Origin: CAWKMN01 sp963850765
Lineage (GTDB): Bacteria > Chloroflexota > Anaerolineae > Aggregatilineales > Aggregatilineaceae
DNA: 64,000 bases
Reading direction: 5' to 3'
NCBI GenBank assembly: GCA_963850765.1
Contig: CAWKMN010000002.1
Span: 62,001 to 126,000 of the forward strand
Under the pieces are notes generated by a model. It made no database searches, was not told the origin of the DNA, and saw nothing but the letters and a program-made list of their open reading frames with translations. Made by a program: the position numbers and the translations under genes. Positions 27,070-35,048 of the stretch are shown here, piece after piece (within the stretch, counting starts at the first letter, position 1; each line of letters starts with the position of its first letter).

Positions 27070-27765
27070 ATGTTGAGCTATGGGCGAATCGGGATGCTTC
27101 TCTGTCTGATTGTTTTGGGTATCACAGGGGCGGTCATGGTCAGCGCGCAGGGCGGTGACGAGTATAACCCCGTGATTGATCCCGCCAATTTCGTCGAGGG
27201 CGTAGATAATCCGTTTTTCCCGCTCGTGCCGGGCACCAAGACGGTCTTCGAGGGCGATTCGGAGCGAACTGAAGTCGTAGTCACGCACGAGACTCGCGAA
27301 ATTCTGGGCGTTAGCTGCGTGGTTGTCCGCGATACGGTCTGGGAAGATGAGGAAATGATCGAGGATACCTTCGATTGGTACGCCCAGGACAACGAGGGCA
27401 ATGTCTGGTACATGGGTGAGGATACCAAAGAATATGAGGGTGGCGACGTGGTCAGCACGGAAGGCTCGTGGGAAGCGGGCGTCGATGGGGCCAAGCCCGG
27501 CGTGATCATGTGGGCCGATCCGCAGCCCGGCGACCCGTATTTCCAGGAATATTATGAGGGTGAAGCCGAGGACATGGCCCAGGTCATCAGCGTGGTCGAT
27601 CCAGGGACGGGCGGCGCTTTCCTGATCACCCGCGAGTGGACGCTGCTCGAACCGGGTGTCGCCGAGCAGAAGTATTACGTCAAAGGGATCGGTGAGGTGC
27701 TTGAGGTGATGGTCGAGGGCGGGGAAGGCCGGTCTGAGCTGGTCGAGATCACCACGGGGAATTGA
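27070..27765 (+). CDS. Secreted protein of unknown function
   Basis: A 231-residue protein with a signal peptide (IGMLLCLIVLGITGAVMVSA, cleavage after SAQ). The mature part is acidic and beta-rich: NPVIDPANFVEGVDNPFFPL, PGTKTVFEGD, VVVTHETREILGVSCVVVRD, FDWYAQDNEGNVWYMGEDTK and WEAGVDGAKPGVIMWADP. I recognise this as a conserved secreted family seen in actinobacteria and relatives, but no function is known to me. It lies 20 bases after selA and before selB; whether it belongs to selenium metabolism is unclear. It has one cysteine outside the signal and no in-frame UGA. Confidence 0.75.
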   Translation: MLSYGRIGMLLCLIVLGITGAVMVSAQGGDEYNPVIDPANFVEGVDNPFFPLVPGTKTVFEGDSERTEVVVTHETREILGVSCVVVRDTVWEDEEMIEDTFDWYAQDNEGNVWYMGEDTKEYEGGDVVSTEGSWEAGVDGAKPGVIMWADPQPGDPYFQEYYEGEAEDMAQVISVVDPGTGGAFLITREWTLLEPGVAEQKYYVKGIGEVLEVMVEGGEGRSELVEITTGN

Positions 27766-27778
27766 GCAGATGACGCCG

Positions 27779-27965
27779 GACGTTAATGCCGTTTAACAAT
27801 CAGGCGCGGAAATAAAGGTAACGGCCTCACCCCCCGCCCCCTCTCCAGCCGAGCTAGAGAGGGGAGAGCGGTGCCCATCGCCCTGGCTTGGCCGGGGAGA
27901 GGGTAGGGTGAGGGGCGTTTATTCCAGCCCAATTTGTAAAACCGTATAAACGTTCCCGCTACCAT
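27779..27965. repeat. MITE-like composite repeat
   Basis: Left end CGTTAATGCCGTTTAACAAT and right end AATTTGTAAAACCGTATAAA form an inverted pair around a double-hairpin core (CCTCACCCCCCGCCCC to GGGTGAGGGGCG). It matches the elements at 59044-59255 and 10295-10480. Confidence 0.78.
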
Positions 27966-28013
27966 CGAAAAAGTCCACCGATGCTGTTTAAGAATCAAGG
28001 CGGGATCCGCCGT

Positions 28014-28122
28014 CAGGTTTACCCCTATCCCGGCGAGCATTCTCGCGCCCCTTTCCCCACGCGGTGCTTTGCACCGCACGGGAAGTCTGGCAGCTCACGG
28101 GGAGGGGGTAGGGTGAGGAGCC
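28014..28122. repeat. Double-hairpin repeat variant upstream of selB
   Basis: GGTTTACCCCTATCCCGGCG at the left, an internal hairpin GCGGTGCTTTGCACCGC, then GGGGAGGGGGTAGGGTGAGG. It is followed by ACTCACAACTCATAACTCAA words before selB. Confidence 0.65.
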
Positions 28123-28183
28123 ATATGTTTTTGACTCACAACTCATAACTCAAAACCCTTAACCACACGAAAGAGATCCAATC

Positions 28184-30072
28184 ATGTACGTCATTGGCAC
28201 GGCGGGACACGTCGATCACGGCAAATCCACCCTGACGCACGCGCTGACCGGCATCAACCCGGATCGTCTGGAAGAAGAACAGCGCCGCGAGATGACCATC
28301 GACATCGGCTTCGCGTGGCTGGATCTGCCCAACGGCGAGCGGATCGGGATCATCGATGTGCCGGGCCACCGCGATTTCATCGAGAACATGCTGGCCGGGG
28401 TGGGGGGGATCGATGCGGCGGTGCTGGTCATTGCCGCCGACGAGGGCGTGATGCCCCAGACGCGCGAACACCTCGCCATCCTCGATCTGCTGGCGATCCC
28501 CACCGGGCTGATCGCGCTGACCAAGATCGATCTCGTGCGCGATCCCGACTGGCTGGAACTGGTGCAGCTGGACATTCTGGACGCCGTGCAGGGCACGATC
28601 CTCGACGGCGCGCCGATCATCCCCGTCTCGGCGCGGACGGGGGAAGGGCTGGATCGGCTCGTCGAGGCGATCACCGAGCGGCTGGCGGAACTGCCCACCC
28701 GGCCTACGTCCGGCAGTCCGCGTTTGCCGGTGGATCGCGTCTTCACGATCAGCGGGTTCGGCGTGGTCGTGACCGGCACGCTGATCGACGGGCCGCTCAG
28801 CACCGGGCAGGAGGTCGAGATCCAGCCGGCCAACGTCCGCGCGCGGATCCGGGGCATGCAGTCGCACGAACAGCCGATCGACGCGGCCGATCCGGGGCGG
28901 CGGCTGGCGGTCAACCTGCGCGGCGTGGAGAAATCCGATGTGCGGCGCGGGGATGTGCTCGGCCTGCCGGGGACGTGCCACCCCACGACGCTGATCGATG
29001 CGTGGCTGCGCTATCTGCCGGGCGCGCATCTGCCGCTGGAACACGACGACCCGGTGAAGCTGTTCACGGGCGCGGCGGAAGTGAGCGGGCGCGTGCGCGT
29101 ATTGGACCGGGAGCGCGTGCTGCCCGGCGAGCAAAGCTGGATTCAGATCCGGCTGGATGCGCCGCTGGCCGCCGCGCGCGGGGATCGCTACATCATCCGG
29201 CGCGCGTCCCCGCCGGAGACGATCGGCGGCGGTGTGATCCTGGATACGGCCCCCGGCCAGCGCTGGAAGCGATTCCGCCCGGACGTGATCGCGCGCTTCG
29301 AGACGCTGCACGGCGGCGATCCGCTTGAGATCGCGCTGCTCGAACTGGCGGGGATGCGCGGGCCGTCCCGGCGGGACTCGCTGGATCTCACATCGGACCA
29401 GCTTGATCAGGCGATCCGCGCGGGAGCAGATCATCCCGCTGGGCCCGTCGGGGTGGGTGATCCACCGGCAGGCGTGGGCGCGGCTGGCCGACAAAACCGC
29501 GCGCGTGCTGGCGAATCTGCACGCCGCCGAGCCGCTGCGCCTGGGGATGCCGCGCGACGCGCTGCGCAGCCGTCTGCGCCTGGATCCGGAGCCGTTCGAC
29601 GTGGTGCTGAGCGCGCTGGCGGAGCAGGGGATCGTGGCCGTCGAGCGGAACGGCGTGGTGCGCCTGCCGGATCATGCGGTGCGGCTCAGCGAGGCGCAGC
29701 AGGCCGCGCTGGACCGGCTGTGGCGCGAATTCGAGCGCGCGCCGCATACGCCCCCAACGGCGGCGCAGGCCCGCGAACTGGTGGGCGACGCCGTGCTGAA
29801 TACGCTGCTCGGCAGCGGCGATCTGGTGCCAGATCAGCAGCGAGGTGCTCCTGACGCCGTCCGTGCTGCGCGAGTGGATCGCGTTTGCGCGCGGGCAGTT
29901 GGAGCGCGGCGAGCCGCTGACCGTCGCTGTGCTGCGCGATCACTTCGGGACGACGCGCCGCTACGCGCTGGATTTCCTCGAACGGCTGGACGCGCTCGGC
30001 ATCACGCGGCGCAAGGGCGACGAGCGGGTGAGGGGATCGGGGGAGTGGGGGCGGCTGAGTGGGGAGGGGTGA
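28184..30072 (+). CDS. selB: Selenocysteine-specific elongation factor SelB, two frameshifts
   Basis: GTPase that delivers Sec-tRNA-Sec to UGA at a SECIS hairpin. The G1 motif is GHVDHGKST, G2 lies in REMTIDIGFAWL, G3 is DVPGHRDFI, G4 TKID and G5 SAR. The beta domains follow (VDRVFTISGFGVVVTGTL). The C-terminal winged-helix domains are read over two breaks: an extra G near 29421 shifts into REQIIPLGPSGWVIHRQAW, and an extra C near 29836 shifts into SEVLLTPSVLREWIAFARG to ITRRKGDERV. Restored length is about 628 residues, normal for SelB. The tail GSGEWGRLSGEG may be repeat-derived. The start follows GAAAGAG. Confidence 0.93.
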
Positions 30073-30460
30073 GATGCGAGTGAAACTGTACTCTACCCTA
30101 CCTGGCAGTCACAAATTTGACAGCGACATCTGCCGAAAGTGAAACTCGAAAATCCGTATGGAATGATTTGTCACGACCAACCGGCGTCGAAATTGGCTAT
30201 TTGCTGCCATCAGGACTAATACGTCGCGTTACTGGATTACCTACCTGTGGTGAGTCGTACTGTCCCATGCATGCCAGACCTTTTTGGAGAGTATGGACCC
30301 GAAGACCGCGCCTGTTTTCTGTGAAGTCAATCGAGCAGTTGCGGGTACGCAATGTCCGGGCCAGGGAGCCGTTGGTCAAGCACCTTGAGGACAAACCTCT
30401 GGGATAACTGCCTGCGAGGAAAGTCGAACCTAACATCTATCGCATGATCAATGTTCCGCT
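30073..30460. other. AT-richer region without recognisable gene
   Basis: Composition drops relative to selB. Both strands have open stretches of up to about 95 codons (for example + 30117-30407), but none has a ribosome site, family motifs or consistent codon use. It may hold the eroded front part of the nuclease fragment that follows. Confidence 0.4.
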
Positions 30461-30853
30461 AAACACCGGCGCGGCGTATTACATCACATGGAATTCAGAA
30501 TGAAGACGACGTTCAATCCCTCCTGCATGCTCTCCTCAGGCCGTGGGTCAAAGACATCAGACCCGAAGAATATACGCCAAGCTATGCGAGTTTAGTACCA
30601 AATCGATTTCTTGTTTCAAGAATACATCATGTATGGGAAGTAAAGTTTGTTCGAAATAGGACACATGCATCCAAAATTGGAGACGAACTTATCTGTAGAC
30701 ATCGCCCACTACAAAGCGCATCCTCAATGTAAGCAACTGTGGATCGCTATTTATGACCCACAACGGTTGATTCCAAATCCAGGTGGCCTCCAAGCGGATC
30801 TCAAAACACATTCCGAGACAATTTCTGTGAAAACGTACATCTTGGGCTCTTAA
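30461..30853 (+). pseudogene. PD-(D/E)XK nuclease-domain fragment
   Basis: Reading without start codons gives NEDDVQSLLHALLRPWVKDI, RPEEYTPSYASLVPNRFLV, VWEVKFVRNRTHASKIGDEL and, after a break near 30690, VDIAHYKAHPQCKQLWIAIY, DPQRLIPNPGGLQADL, ending TYILGS. This matches the C-terminal nuclease module found on many defence-type proteins: the E-V-K core, then a conserved DIxxYKxHPxCK, then YDPxxxIxNPxGLExDL. An in-frame stop lies just upstream and no start is visible, so only the tail of a larger gene remains. Role as a remnant of an antiphage or mobile gene is inferred. Confidence 0.7.
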
Positions 30854-30977
30854 GAGAGACTCTTTGTTGACGATTGTTAGCGACGGAAAAACGACCCGCC
30901 GACCCGTGTTGCATGACTCCGCGATCATACGAGAGCGAGTGTATGTCGTAGAATTCTTTGGGATAGAGGCGTGTTTC

Positions 30978-31331
30978 ATGAGCAAAAACAGAAACCAGAA
31001 GGCCAGACGGCGCTTTGAAGAATATCGTGCCAAGCAGATGGCTGATCCCGAATTTCGCGCCATTTACGAAGATGAAGCGGCGATAAAGGCGTTGTGGCTG
31101 CAACTGGTCGAGGCGCGCCGCGCGGCTGGCTTGACCCAACAGCAAATGGCTGAACGACTCGGCGTCTCTCAGGCGCAGGTCGCCCGGATCGAAAAGCGCG
31201 GCTATGACGCCTATACCATCAATACCCTGCGCCGTTACATCAAGGCATTAGGTGAGGGGTTTTCGCTGGAAATTACGATCCGCACCCCAGGGCGAGATTC
31301 CTCCCCGTCTCCTGCCTCAACAGCTGTGTAG
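30978..31331 (+). CDS. XRE-family helix-turn-helix protein (antitoxin-like)
   Basis: 117 residues from ATG 30978 (MSKNRNQKARRRFEEYRAKQ). A charged helical N-terminus is followed by an HTH_3 domain: LVEARRAAGLTQQQMAERLG, VSQAQVARIEKRGYDAYTIN, TLRRYIKALGEGFSLEI. The size and architecture are those of HigA-type antitoxins. No toxin gene is recognisable next to it, so it may be an orphan left by the same decay that truncated the nuclease upstream. An upstream in-frame start at 30864 would add 38 residues and has no ribosome site. Confidence 0.8.
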   Translation: MSKNRNQKARRRFEEYRAKQMADPEFRAIYEDEAAIKALWLQLVEARRAAGLTQQQMAERLGVSQAQVARIEKRGYDAYTINTLRRYIKALGEGFSLEITIRTPGRDSSPSPASTAV

Positions 31332-31394
31332 TGTGAGCATTCCGCACCAAAAAACGTATGGCACTGCACCCTCACCTGCGGTATGATGACGGGT

Positions 31395-31490
31395 GGGGGT
31401 GTATGAGTCCCGGTGGGCTTCCCGGTCTTCAAAATCGGCGGCGGGTCGCACAGCGCGGGCCGCGGTGGGTTCGACTCCCATACACTCCCG
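31395..31490 (+). tRNA. selC: tRNA-Sec (anticodon UCA)
   Basis: Acceptor stem of 8 bp: GGGGGTGT (31395-31402) pairs with ACACTCCC (31482-31489), with one G-U; discriminator G 31490 is followed by CC. The anticodon arm is CCGGT-CTTCAAA-ATCGG with TCA at 31429-31431, the T arm GTGGG-TTCGACT-CCCAT, plus the long variable arm typical of tRNA-Sec (GGCGGGTCGCACAGCGCGGG region). The length (96 nt without CCA) and 8-bp acceptor stem are diagnostic. It lies about 1.3 kb after selB and completes selA-selB-selC. CCA is not fully encoded. Confidence 0.95.
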
Positions 31491-31496
31491 CCTGAT

Positions 31497-31602
31497 TAGC
31501 CCCTCCCCCTGCCCCCTCCCCACGGGGTGGAGAGGGGAAAGTGTGCGACCAAGTCCCTCTCCACTTGTGGGGAGAGATTTCGGGAGGGGCCAACCCGCCC
31601 CT
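31497..31602. repeat. Double-hairpin repeat after selC
   Basis: TTAGCCCCTCCCCCTGCCCC at the left, hairpins CCCCTCCCCACGGGGTGGAG and CCCTCTCCACTTGTGGGGAG, then GGGAGGGGCCAACCCGCCCC. It separates selC from the convergent gene at 31605. Confidence 0.75.
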
Positions 31603-31604
31603 GC

Positions 31605-32639
31605 TTAGTCCTCATCCTCATCATGATCCGATTTGCGGCGTCCGCCGAAACTCAGGAAGCCGCCCATCAGCCCCATCGGCCCCAGGTTCTCCGGCTGTTT
31701 AGCCATTTCCCACTGGCCGCTGTGCCGCTTAATGTCCCATTTCTCCCAGTCTTTTTGCCCCTGCGCCAGCAGAATCTCCAGCTTATCGGGATTCTCGGTG
31801 TCGGACAGCAGATCGCGCAGACTGTCGAGCGTGCCGATCAGCCCTTCGAGGTGGCGGATCAGATTGGCGCGATTGCCCGTAAACAGCGCGAACAGATCTG
31901 ATGGCGTGTAATAGCGCAAACCTTGCATCACCAGCGCCAGCGACGGGTTGACCATGCGCCGCAGTTCCGGCCAGCCCTCGGACTGCTCCAGCATGCGGAA
32001 CATGCCCACGCCCAGCAGCGCCGGCAGGATCTCGGTTGCGGCGATCAGACCATCGTGTTCGGCGGGATCCATGAAGCGCGCCTTGCTGCCTGCCAGCCGG
32101 ATCACGTCTTCGGCCAGCGCAATCGCTTCACTCGGGCATTTCGGATCCGGCGTGACCAGAAACTCGGCGTGGTCGAACAGGTCCGCGCGGGCGGTTTCGG
32201 CGTCGATGTCCCCGCTGTACAGGCCGCTGACGTTCACGATCGGCGTGATCCCGACCAGATAGGCGAGCGGCTCCCCGTGCGCGTTGGAGGGGAAGTACTG
32301 CCGCGCGAACTCGATGCCGGGCTGTTTGAGCAGGCTGAGATCGAGCACGACCACGCCGGGCCGCAGTTCCGCGCCGAGGCGGGCATACGTGTCCTCAAGC
32401 TGGCCGGGCGGGGCGCTCAGGATCACGAGGTTCGCGTTTTCGAGCGCCTTGGGCAGCGAGCGATTGAAGTTATCGAGCACGCCGGCTTTTTCGGCGGTCT
32501 TCAGTTCGCCGGGGCGCGAATCGCTGCCGATGATGGTGAAGGTATGTTCGGCTTTGGGCTGCTTCTGATAGCGCTTAAGCGCCAGCGCCATCGACGCGCT
32601 GAGCCGATCCAGTCCGATCAGGGTGATATTCACGTGCAT
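31605..32639 (-). CDS. Prephenate/arogenate-dehydrogenase-like NAD(P)-binding protein
   Basis: 344 residues. The N-terminal Rossmann fold is unusual in that the usual GxGxxG is replaced (VNITLIGLDRLSASMALAL), followed by FTIIGSDSRPGELKTAEKAG and NLVILSAPPGQLEDTYARLG. An all-helical C-terminal domain follows (EHDGLIAATEILPALLGVGM), as in TyrA-type dehydrogenases. The tail (PMGLMGGFLSFGGRRKSDHD) is low-complexity and charged. The weak dinucleotide loop and missing aromatic-pathway neighbours make a true prephenate dehydrogenase uncertain. It could be a related 6-phosphogluconate-dehydrogenase-fold protein. Confidence 0.65.
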   Translation of the reverse strand: MHVNITLIGLDRLSASMALALKRYQKQPKAEHTFTIIGSDSRPGELKTAEKAGVLDNFNRSLPKALENANLVILSAPPGQLEDTYARLGAELRPGVVVLDLSLLKQPGIEFARQYFPSNAHGEPLAYLVGITPIVNVSGLYSGDIDAETARADLFDHAEFLVTPDPKCPSEAIALAEDVIRLAGSKARFMDPAEHDGLIAATEILPALLGVGMFRMLEQSEGWPELRRMVNPSLALVMQGLRYYTPSDLFALFTGNRANLIRHLEGLIGTLDSLRDLLSDTENPDKLEILLAQGQKDWEKWDIKRHSGQWEMAKQPENLGPMGLMGGFLSFGGRRKSDHDEDED

Positions 32640-32710
32640 GGAAAATTATCCTTCCGGGCAATCGATGAAATGGGTGTTTGTCTAATTGTACGCGGAGTAG
32701 GGGCGAATTG

Positions 32711-33124
32711 TTATTCCAAAGAATAGCGTTCGAGCGCGACGAGTTCGGCACGTTTAGCTACCTGTTCAGCGCTGTTGAGCGCCAGCAGATAAATCGTGAC
32801 TCTTCCTACGGCGGTAAGTGGAACAATTTGCGCCTTCTCGACCCGAAAATGATCACTCCAACGATCACGACGCGGATGAAACAGGGGTGTCAATTGCCCC
32901 GTGTCCGGGTCGATGGAGGCGATGTCGCTTCCCTTATGGCGGTTGCAGTCAAGGCAGCTTAAGCAGAGATTATCTTCTGTGGTGGCTCCCCGGTGTTTTT
33001 CTGAAATGATGTGATCCACTTCGTGAGGAATAAAGCTGTCTTCCTGACTAATCCTGCAATATTCACAGCGACCGTTGGCCCGTTCGCTGACCAGACGGCG
33101 CAGAGCATCGGGAATCCGGGTCAT
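32711..33124 (-). CDS. HNH endonuclease
   Basis: A 137-residue stand-alone HNH nuclease. A zinc-type CEYC at about 20 precedes the core HEVDHIISEKHRGATTEDNL and CLSCLDCNRHKGSD, giving the His, Asn and late His of the fold plus two CxxC pairs. The C-terminus (PLTAVGRVTIYLLALNSAEQ) is the usual tail of this subfamily. The start ATG 33124 overlaps the stop of the gene at 33121 by four bases, so the two are co-translated. Its substrate is unknown; the family occurs in many copies in cyanobacteria and Chloroflexota. Confidence 0.87.
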   Translation of the reverse strand: MTRIPDALRRLVSERANGRCEYCRISQEDSFIPHEVDHIISEKHRGATTEDNLCLSCLDCNRHKGSDIASIDPDTGQLTPLFHPRRDRWSDHFRVEKAQIVPLTAVGRVTIYLLALNSAEQVAKRAELVALERYSLE

Positions 33125-33375
33125 TCAGCTGCCAATCGTCGGCGTGCGCGGATCTTGAGCATGCTCATAAAATGGTTGAGACGCGAGAATTCGTCGAGTT
33201 CATCACGCTCATTGGCCGTAAGCTCGCTATCCCTGTTGGCATCCAGCAGATAGCGCACCCGTTCCTGTAAAGCCTCTGATGGCTGAAAAGCGATAATCTG
33301 TTCCGGCGTGGGAGATGACGCCAGGAAATCAAGGACTTCGTCAAATAACAGCGTATTCGCTTGGGTTGCGACCAT
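33121..33375 (-). CDS. Small partner protein of HNH nuclease
   Basis: 84 residues from ATG 33375 (AGGAG 8 bases ahead; the GTG at 33384 is too close to it). Helical and acidic: LLFDEVLDFLASSPTPEQII, ERVRYLLDANRDSELTANER, DELDEFSRLNHFMSMLKIRA. This short protein is recurrently found directly before this HNH type. Its role may be immunity, targeting or regulation; none is proven. The overlap ATGA with the nuclease start suggests fixed stoichiometry. Confidence 0.8.
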   Translation of the reverse strand: MVATQANTLLFDEVLDFLASSPTPEQIIAFQPSEALQERVRYLLDANRDSELTANERDELDEFSRLNHFMSMLKIRARRRLAAE

Positions 33376-33428
33376 TACATTCACTCCTGCGCTCTACCCT
33401 GATTGTACCAGAGAATCCCTTCCGGTCC

Positions 33429-33953
33429 TCAATTCGCATCATCCACCGCCTGCAAGGCGCGCAGCAGCGTATCAGCGTCGCTGTCGCTCTCGTCGCGGCC
33501 ATCCAGATAGTCCGCGTGGCGGCGGATCAAGTCCACGGCGAGCGGCGATCCACCCGCCGCGGCGACCATGTCCGCGCCCCAGGCCGGATGCTGCACGCCG
33601 ACCGCGAAAGGCCGCCGCCAGCCCTGCGCCGGTCCGCGGCCCCACTGCTGATAGAGACTTGGGGCGGCCGCTTTGACCAGCACGATAAGCACCTTCTCCG
33701 GGAGGTAATAGGGCACACGGATTTTGCCAACATCATGCAGCAGCGCAGCGACCAGCAGATCGGGCTCGGTGTGTCCCGCGTCGATCAGGCACCGCAGGAC
33801 GCGCAGACTGTGCTGGCGCTCCGAGCGGCGCATCCGCCGGTAGAGATCGAACAGCGCCGGACTGAGCACCCGCGCCGCCCGCGTATCATCGACCGGGCGC
33901 AGCCACGAGACGAGCGCCCGGAGTCCCTGCCTCAGACGATAAAGCGCGTGCAT
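33429..33953 (-). CDS. HD-domain phosphohydrolase
   Basis: About 174 residues from ATG 33953, 5 bases after the stop of the M50 gene. Metal-ligand motifs of an HD domain: RSERQHSLRVLRCL, VAALLHDVGKIRVPYYLPE, then HPAWGADMVAAAGG and IRRHADYLDG. The order matches HDc-type nucleotide phosphohydrolases rather than long HD-GYP proteins. The substrate is unknown. The longer frame (to 34022) overlaps the protease gene and begins with unconvincing sequence. Confidence 0.8.
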   Translation of the reverse strand: MHALYRLRQGLRALVSWLRPVDDTRAARVLSPALFDLYRRMRRSERQHSLRVLRCLIDAGHTEPDLLVAALLHDVGKIRVPYYLPEKVLIVLVKAAAPSLYQQWGRGPAQGWRRPFAVGVQHPAWGADMVAAAGGSPLAVDLIRRHADYLDGRDESDSDADTLLRALQAVDDAN

Positions 33954-33958
33954 GCCGG

Positions 33959-34645
33959 CTAGAAGGGGATAGACGTAAACAGCTCGAATAAGAATCGGAG
34001 CGGCGGACCAAGCACCGCCCACAGCGGGTTAAAGCGGCCCCACGACATCACGCCGAGGATGAGCAGCATCATCAGCGCCAGCGTGGTCTCGCGCTCGTAG
34101 CGGATGAGCGTCGCGGCATACTGCGGCGGCAGCAGCCCGATCGCGATCTTGTACCCGTCCAGCGGCGAGAAGGGCAGCAGGTTGAACAGGAACATGATCA
34201 GGTTGAAAATGATCACGGTTTCGATGATCCGGTACAGGAACTCGGCGGACCGGCTTTGGGCGTACAGTCCGCCAAATGCCCCGGTTTCGATCATGCCGGC
34301 AGCCAGCATCAGGTGGATCATCAGGCTGACAATGGCCGCGATGATCAGGTTCATGATCGGCCCGGCCAGCGAGACGATCATCAGCCCGCGCCGCTCGTTG
34401 GGATAAAACGCGCGTGGGTTGACCGGGACGGGCTTGGCCCAGCCGAACCCGGCGATCAGCGCCATGAAGAGGCCCATGGGTTCGATATGGGCGCGCGGGT
34501 CGAGCGTCAGGCGGCCCTGATAATAGGCGGTGTTGTCGCCCAGGCGGTGGGCGCTCCAGGCGTGGGCAAACTCATGCAGCGTGAACCCGATCACCAGGCC
34601 GATCACGCGGCCGATCAGGACTTCGATAGAAAACGCGTTCAACAA
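33959..34645 (-). CDS. Site-2 protease family (M50) membrane metalloprotease
   Basis: 228 residues, about five or six transmembrane helices. Zinc ligands lie in HEFAHAWSAHRLGD (HExxH, about 24-28) and in NLLPFSPLDGYKI, the NPxPxxPLDGG-type motif with the third ligand Asp, near residue 160. It is the compact rhomboid-sized subgroup without PDZ domains. The substrate is unknown. The N-terminus (LNAFSIEVLIGRVIGLVIGF) starts at ATG 34645. It is probably coupled to the HD gene downstream. Confidence 0.88.
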   Translation of the reverse strand: MLNAFSIEVLIGRVIGLVIGFTLHEFAHAWSAHRLGDNTAYYQGRLTLDPRAHIEPMGLFMALIAGFGWAKPVPVNPRAFYPNERRGLMIVSLAGPIMNLIIAAIVSLMIHLMLAAGMIETGAFGGLYAQSRSAEFLYRIIETVIIFNLIMFLFNLLPFSPLDGYKIAIGLLPPQYAATLIRYERETTLALMMLLILGVMSWGRFNPLWAVLGPPLRFLFELFTSIPF

Positions 34646-34699
34646 CAGCCTCCGGCTTTTGACGGCGTGCTCACTGAGGATGACAGTACGATTTTAGCA

Positions 34700-34800
34700 A
34701 TAACTCAGCAATTAGCGATTAGCGGTTAGCAGTTGGCTTTACCTCACCCCCCCGCGTCTCCCCCTCTCCACGCGCGGAGAGGGGGAGCCGGTGGCGAACA
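34700..34800. repeat. Heptamer tract and hairpin repeat entering hicB
   Basis: TTAGCGATTAGCGGTTAGC (34710-34729) is a heptad-like tract. It is followed by TTTACCTCACCCCCCCGCGT and CCCCCTCTCCACGCGCGGAG to about 34797. The latter is inside the 3' end of the minus-strand hicB reading frame. Confidence 0.7.
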
Positions 34801-35016
34801 AAGTGGTGCTTGCAGGGGTGGGTTAGGCGAAATATCCAGTTCGGCGGCATCTTCCAGACACAATTCGAGTGCCTCGCCCAAGTTGCGCAGCAGTTCCTCG
34901 AACGTTTCGCCGTCTGTCACCAGTCCCAGTTCGTCGCTGGCAGCCACAAAATAGCTGCCGTCCTGGTCACGAAAGAGCTCGACCTTGATCTCTACGGTGT
35001 CGCGCACAGGTCTCAT
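34744..35016 (-). CDS. HicB-like protein with repeat-derived C-terminus
   Basis: 90 residues from ATG 35016. The N-terminal 60 residues are a HicB-type fold: VEIKVELFRDQDGSYFVAAS, DELGLVTDGETFEELLRNLG, EALELCLEDAAELDIS. From there the frame runs into the hairpin repeat, encoding PNPPLQAPLCSPPAPPLRAW, so the native C-terminus (in full-length HicB a DNA-binding helix) is missing or was never present. No hicA mRNA-interferase gene is adjacent. It may be a solitary HicB-type protein. Confidence 0.72.
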   Translation of the reverse strand: MRPVRDTVEIKVELFRDQDGSYFVAASDELGLVTDGETFEELLRNLGEALELCLEDAAELDISPNPPLQAPLCSPPAPPLRAWRGGDAGG

Positions 35017-35048
35017 CGGGTTCAATCCTCCACTTTCCTACCTTGATT

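Noticed and set aside
30117..30407. 96-codon plus-strand frame after selB
   Set aside because: No start signal and no family resemblance; likely part of an eroded stretch.
31605..32639. Confident prephenate dehydrogenase (tyrA)
   Set aside because: The dinucleotide-binding glycine motif is atypical and no aromatic-pathway neighbours are present, so no gene symbol was given.
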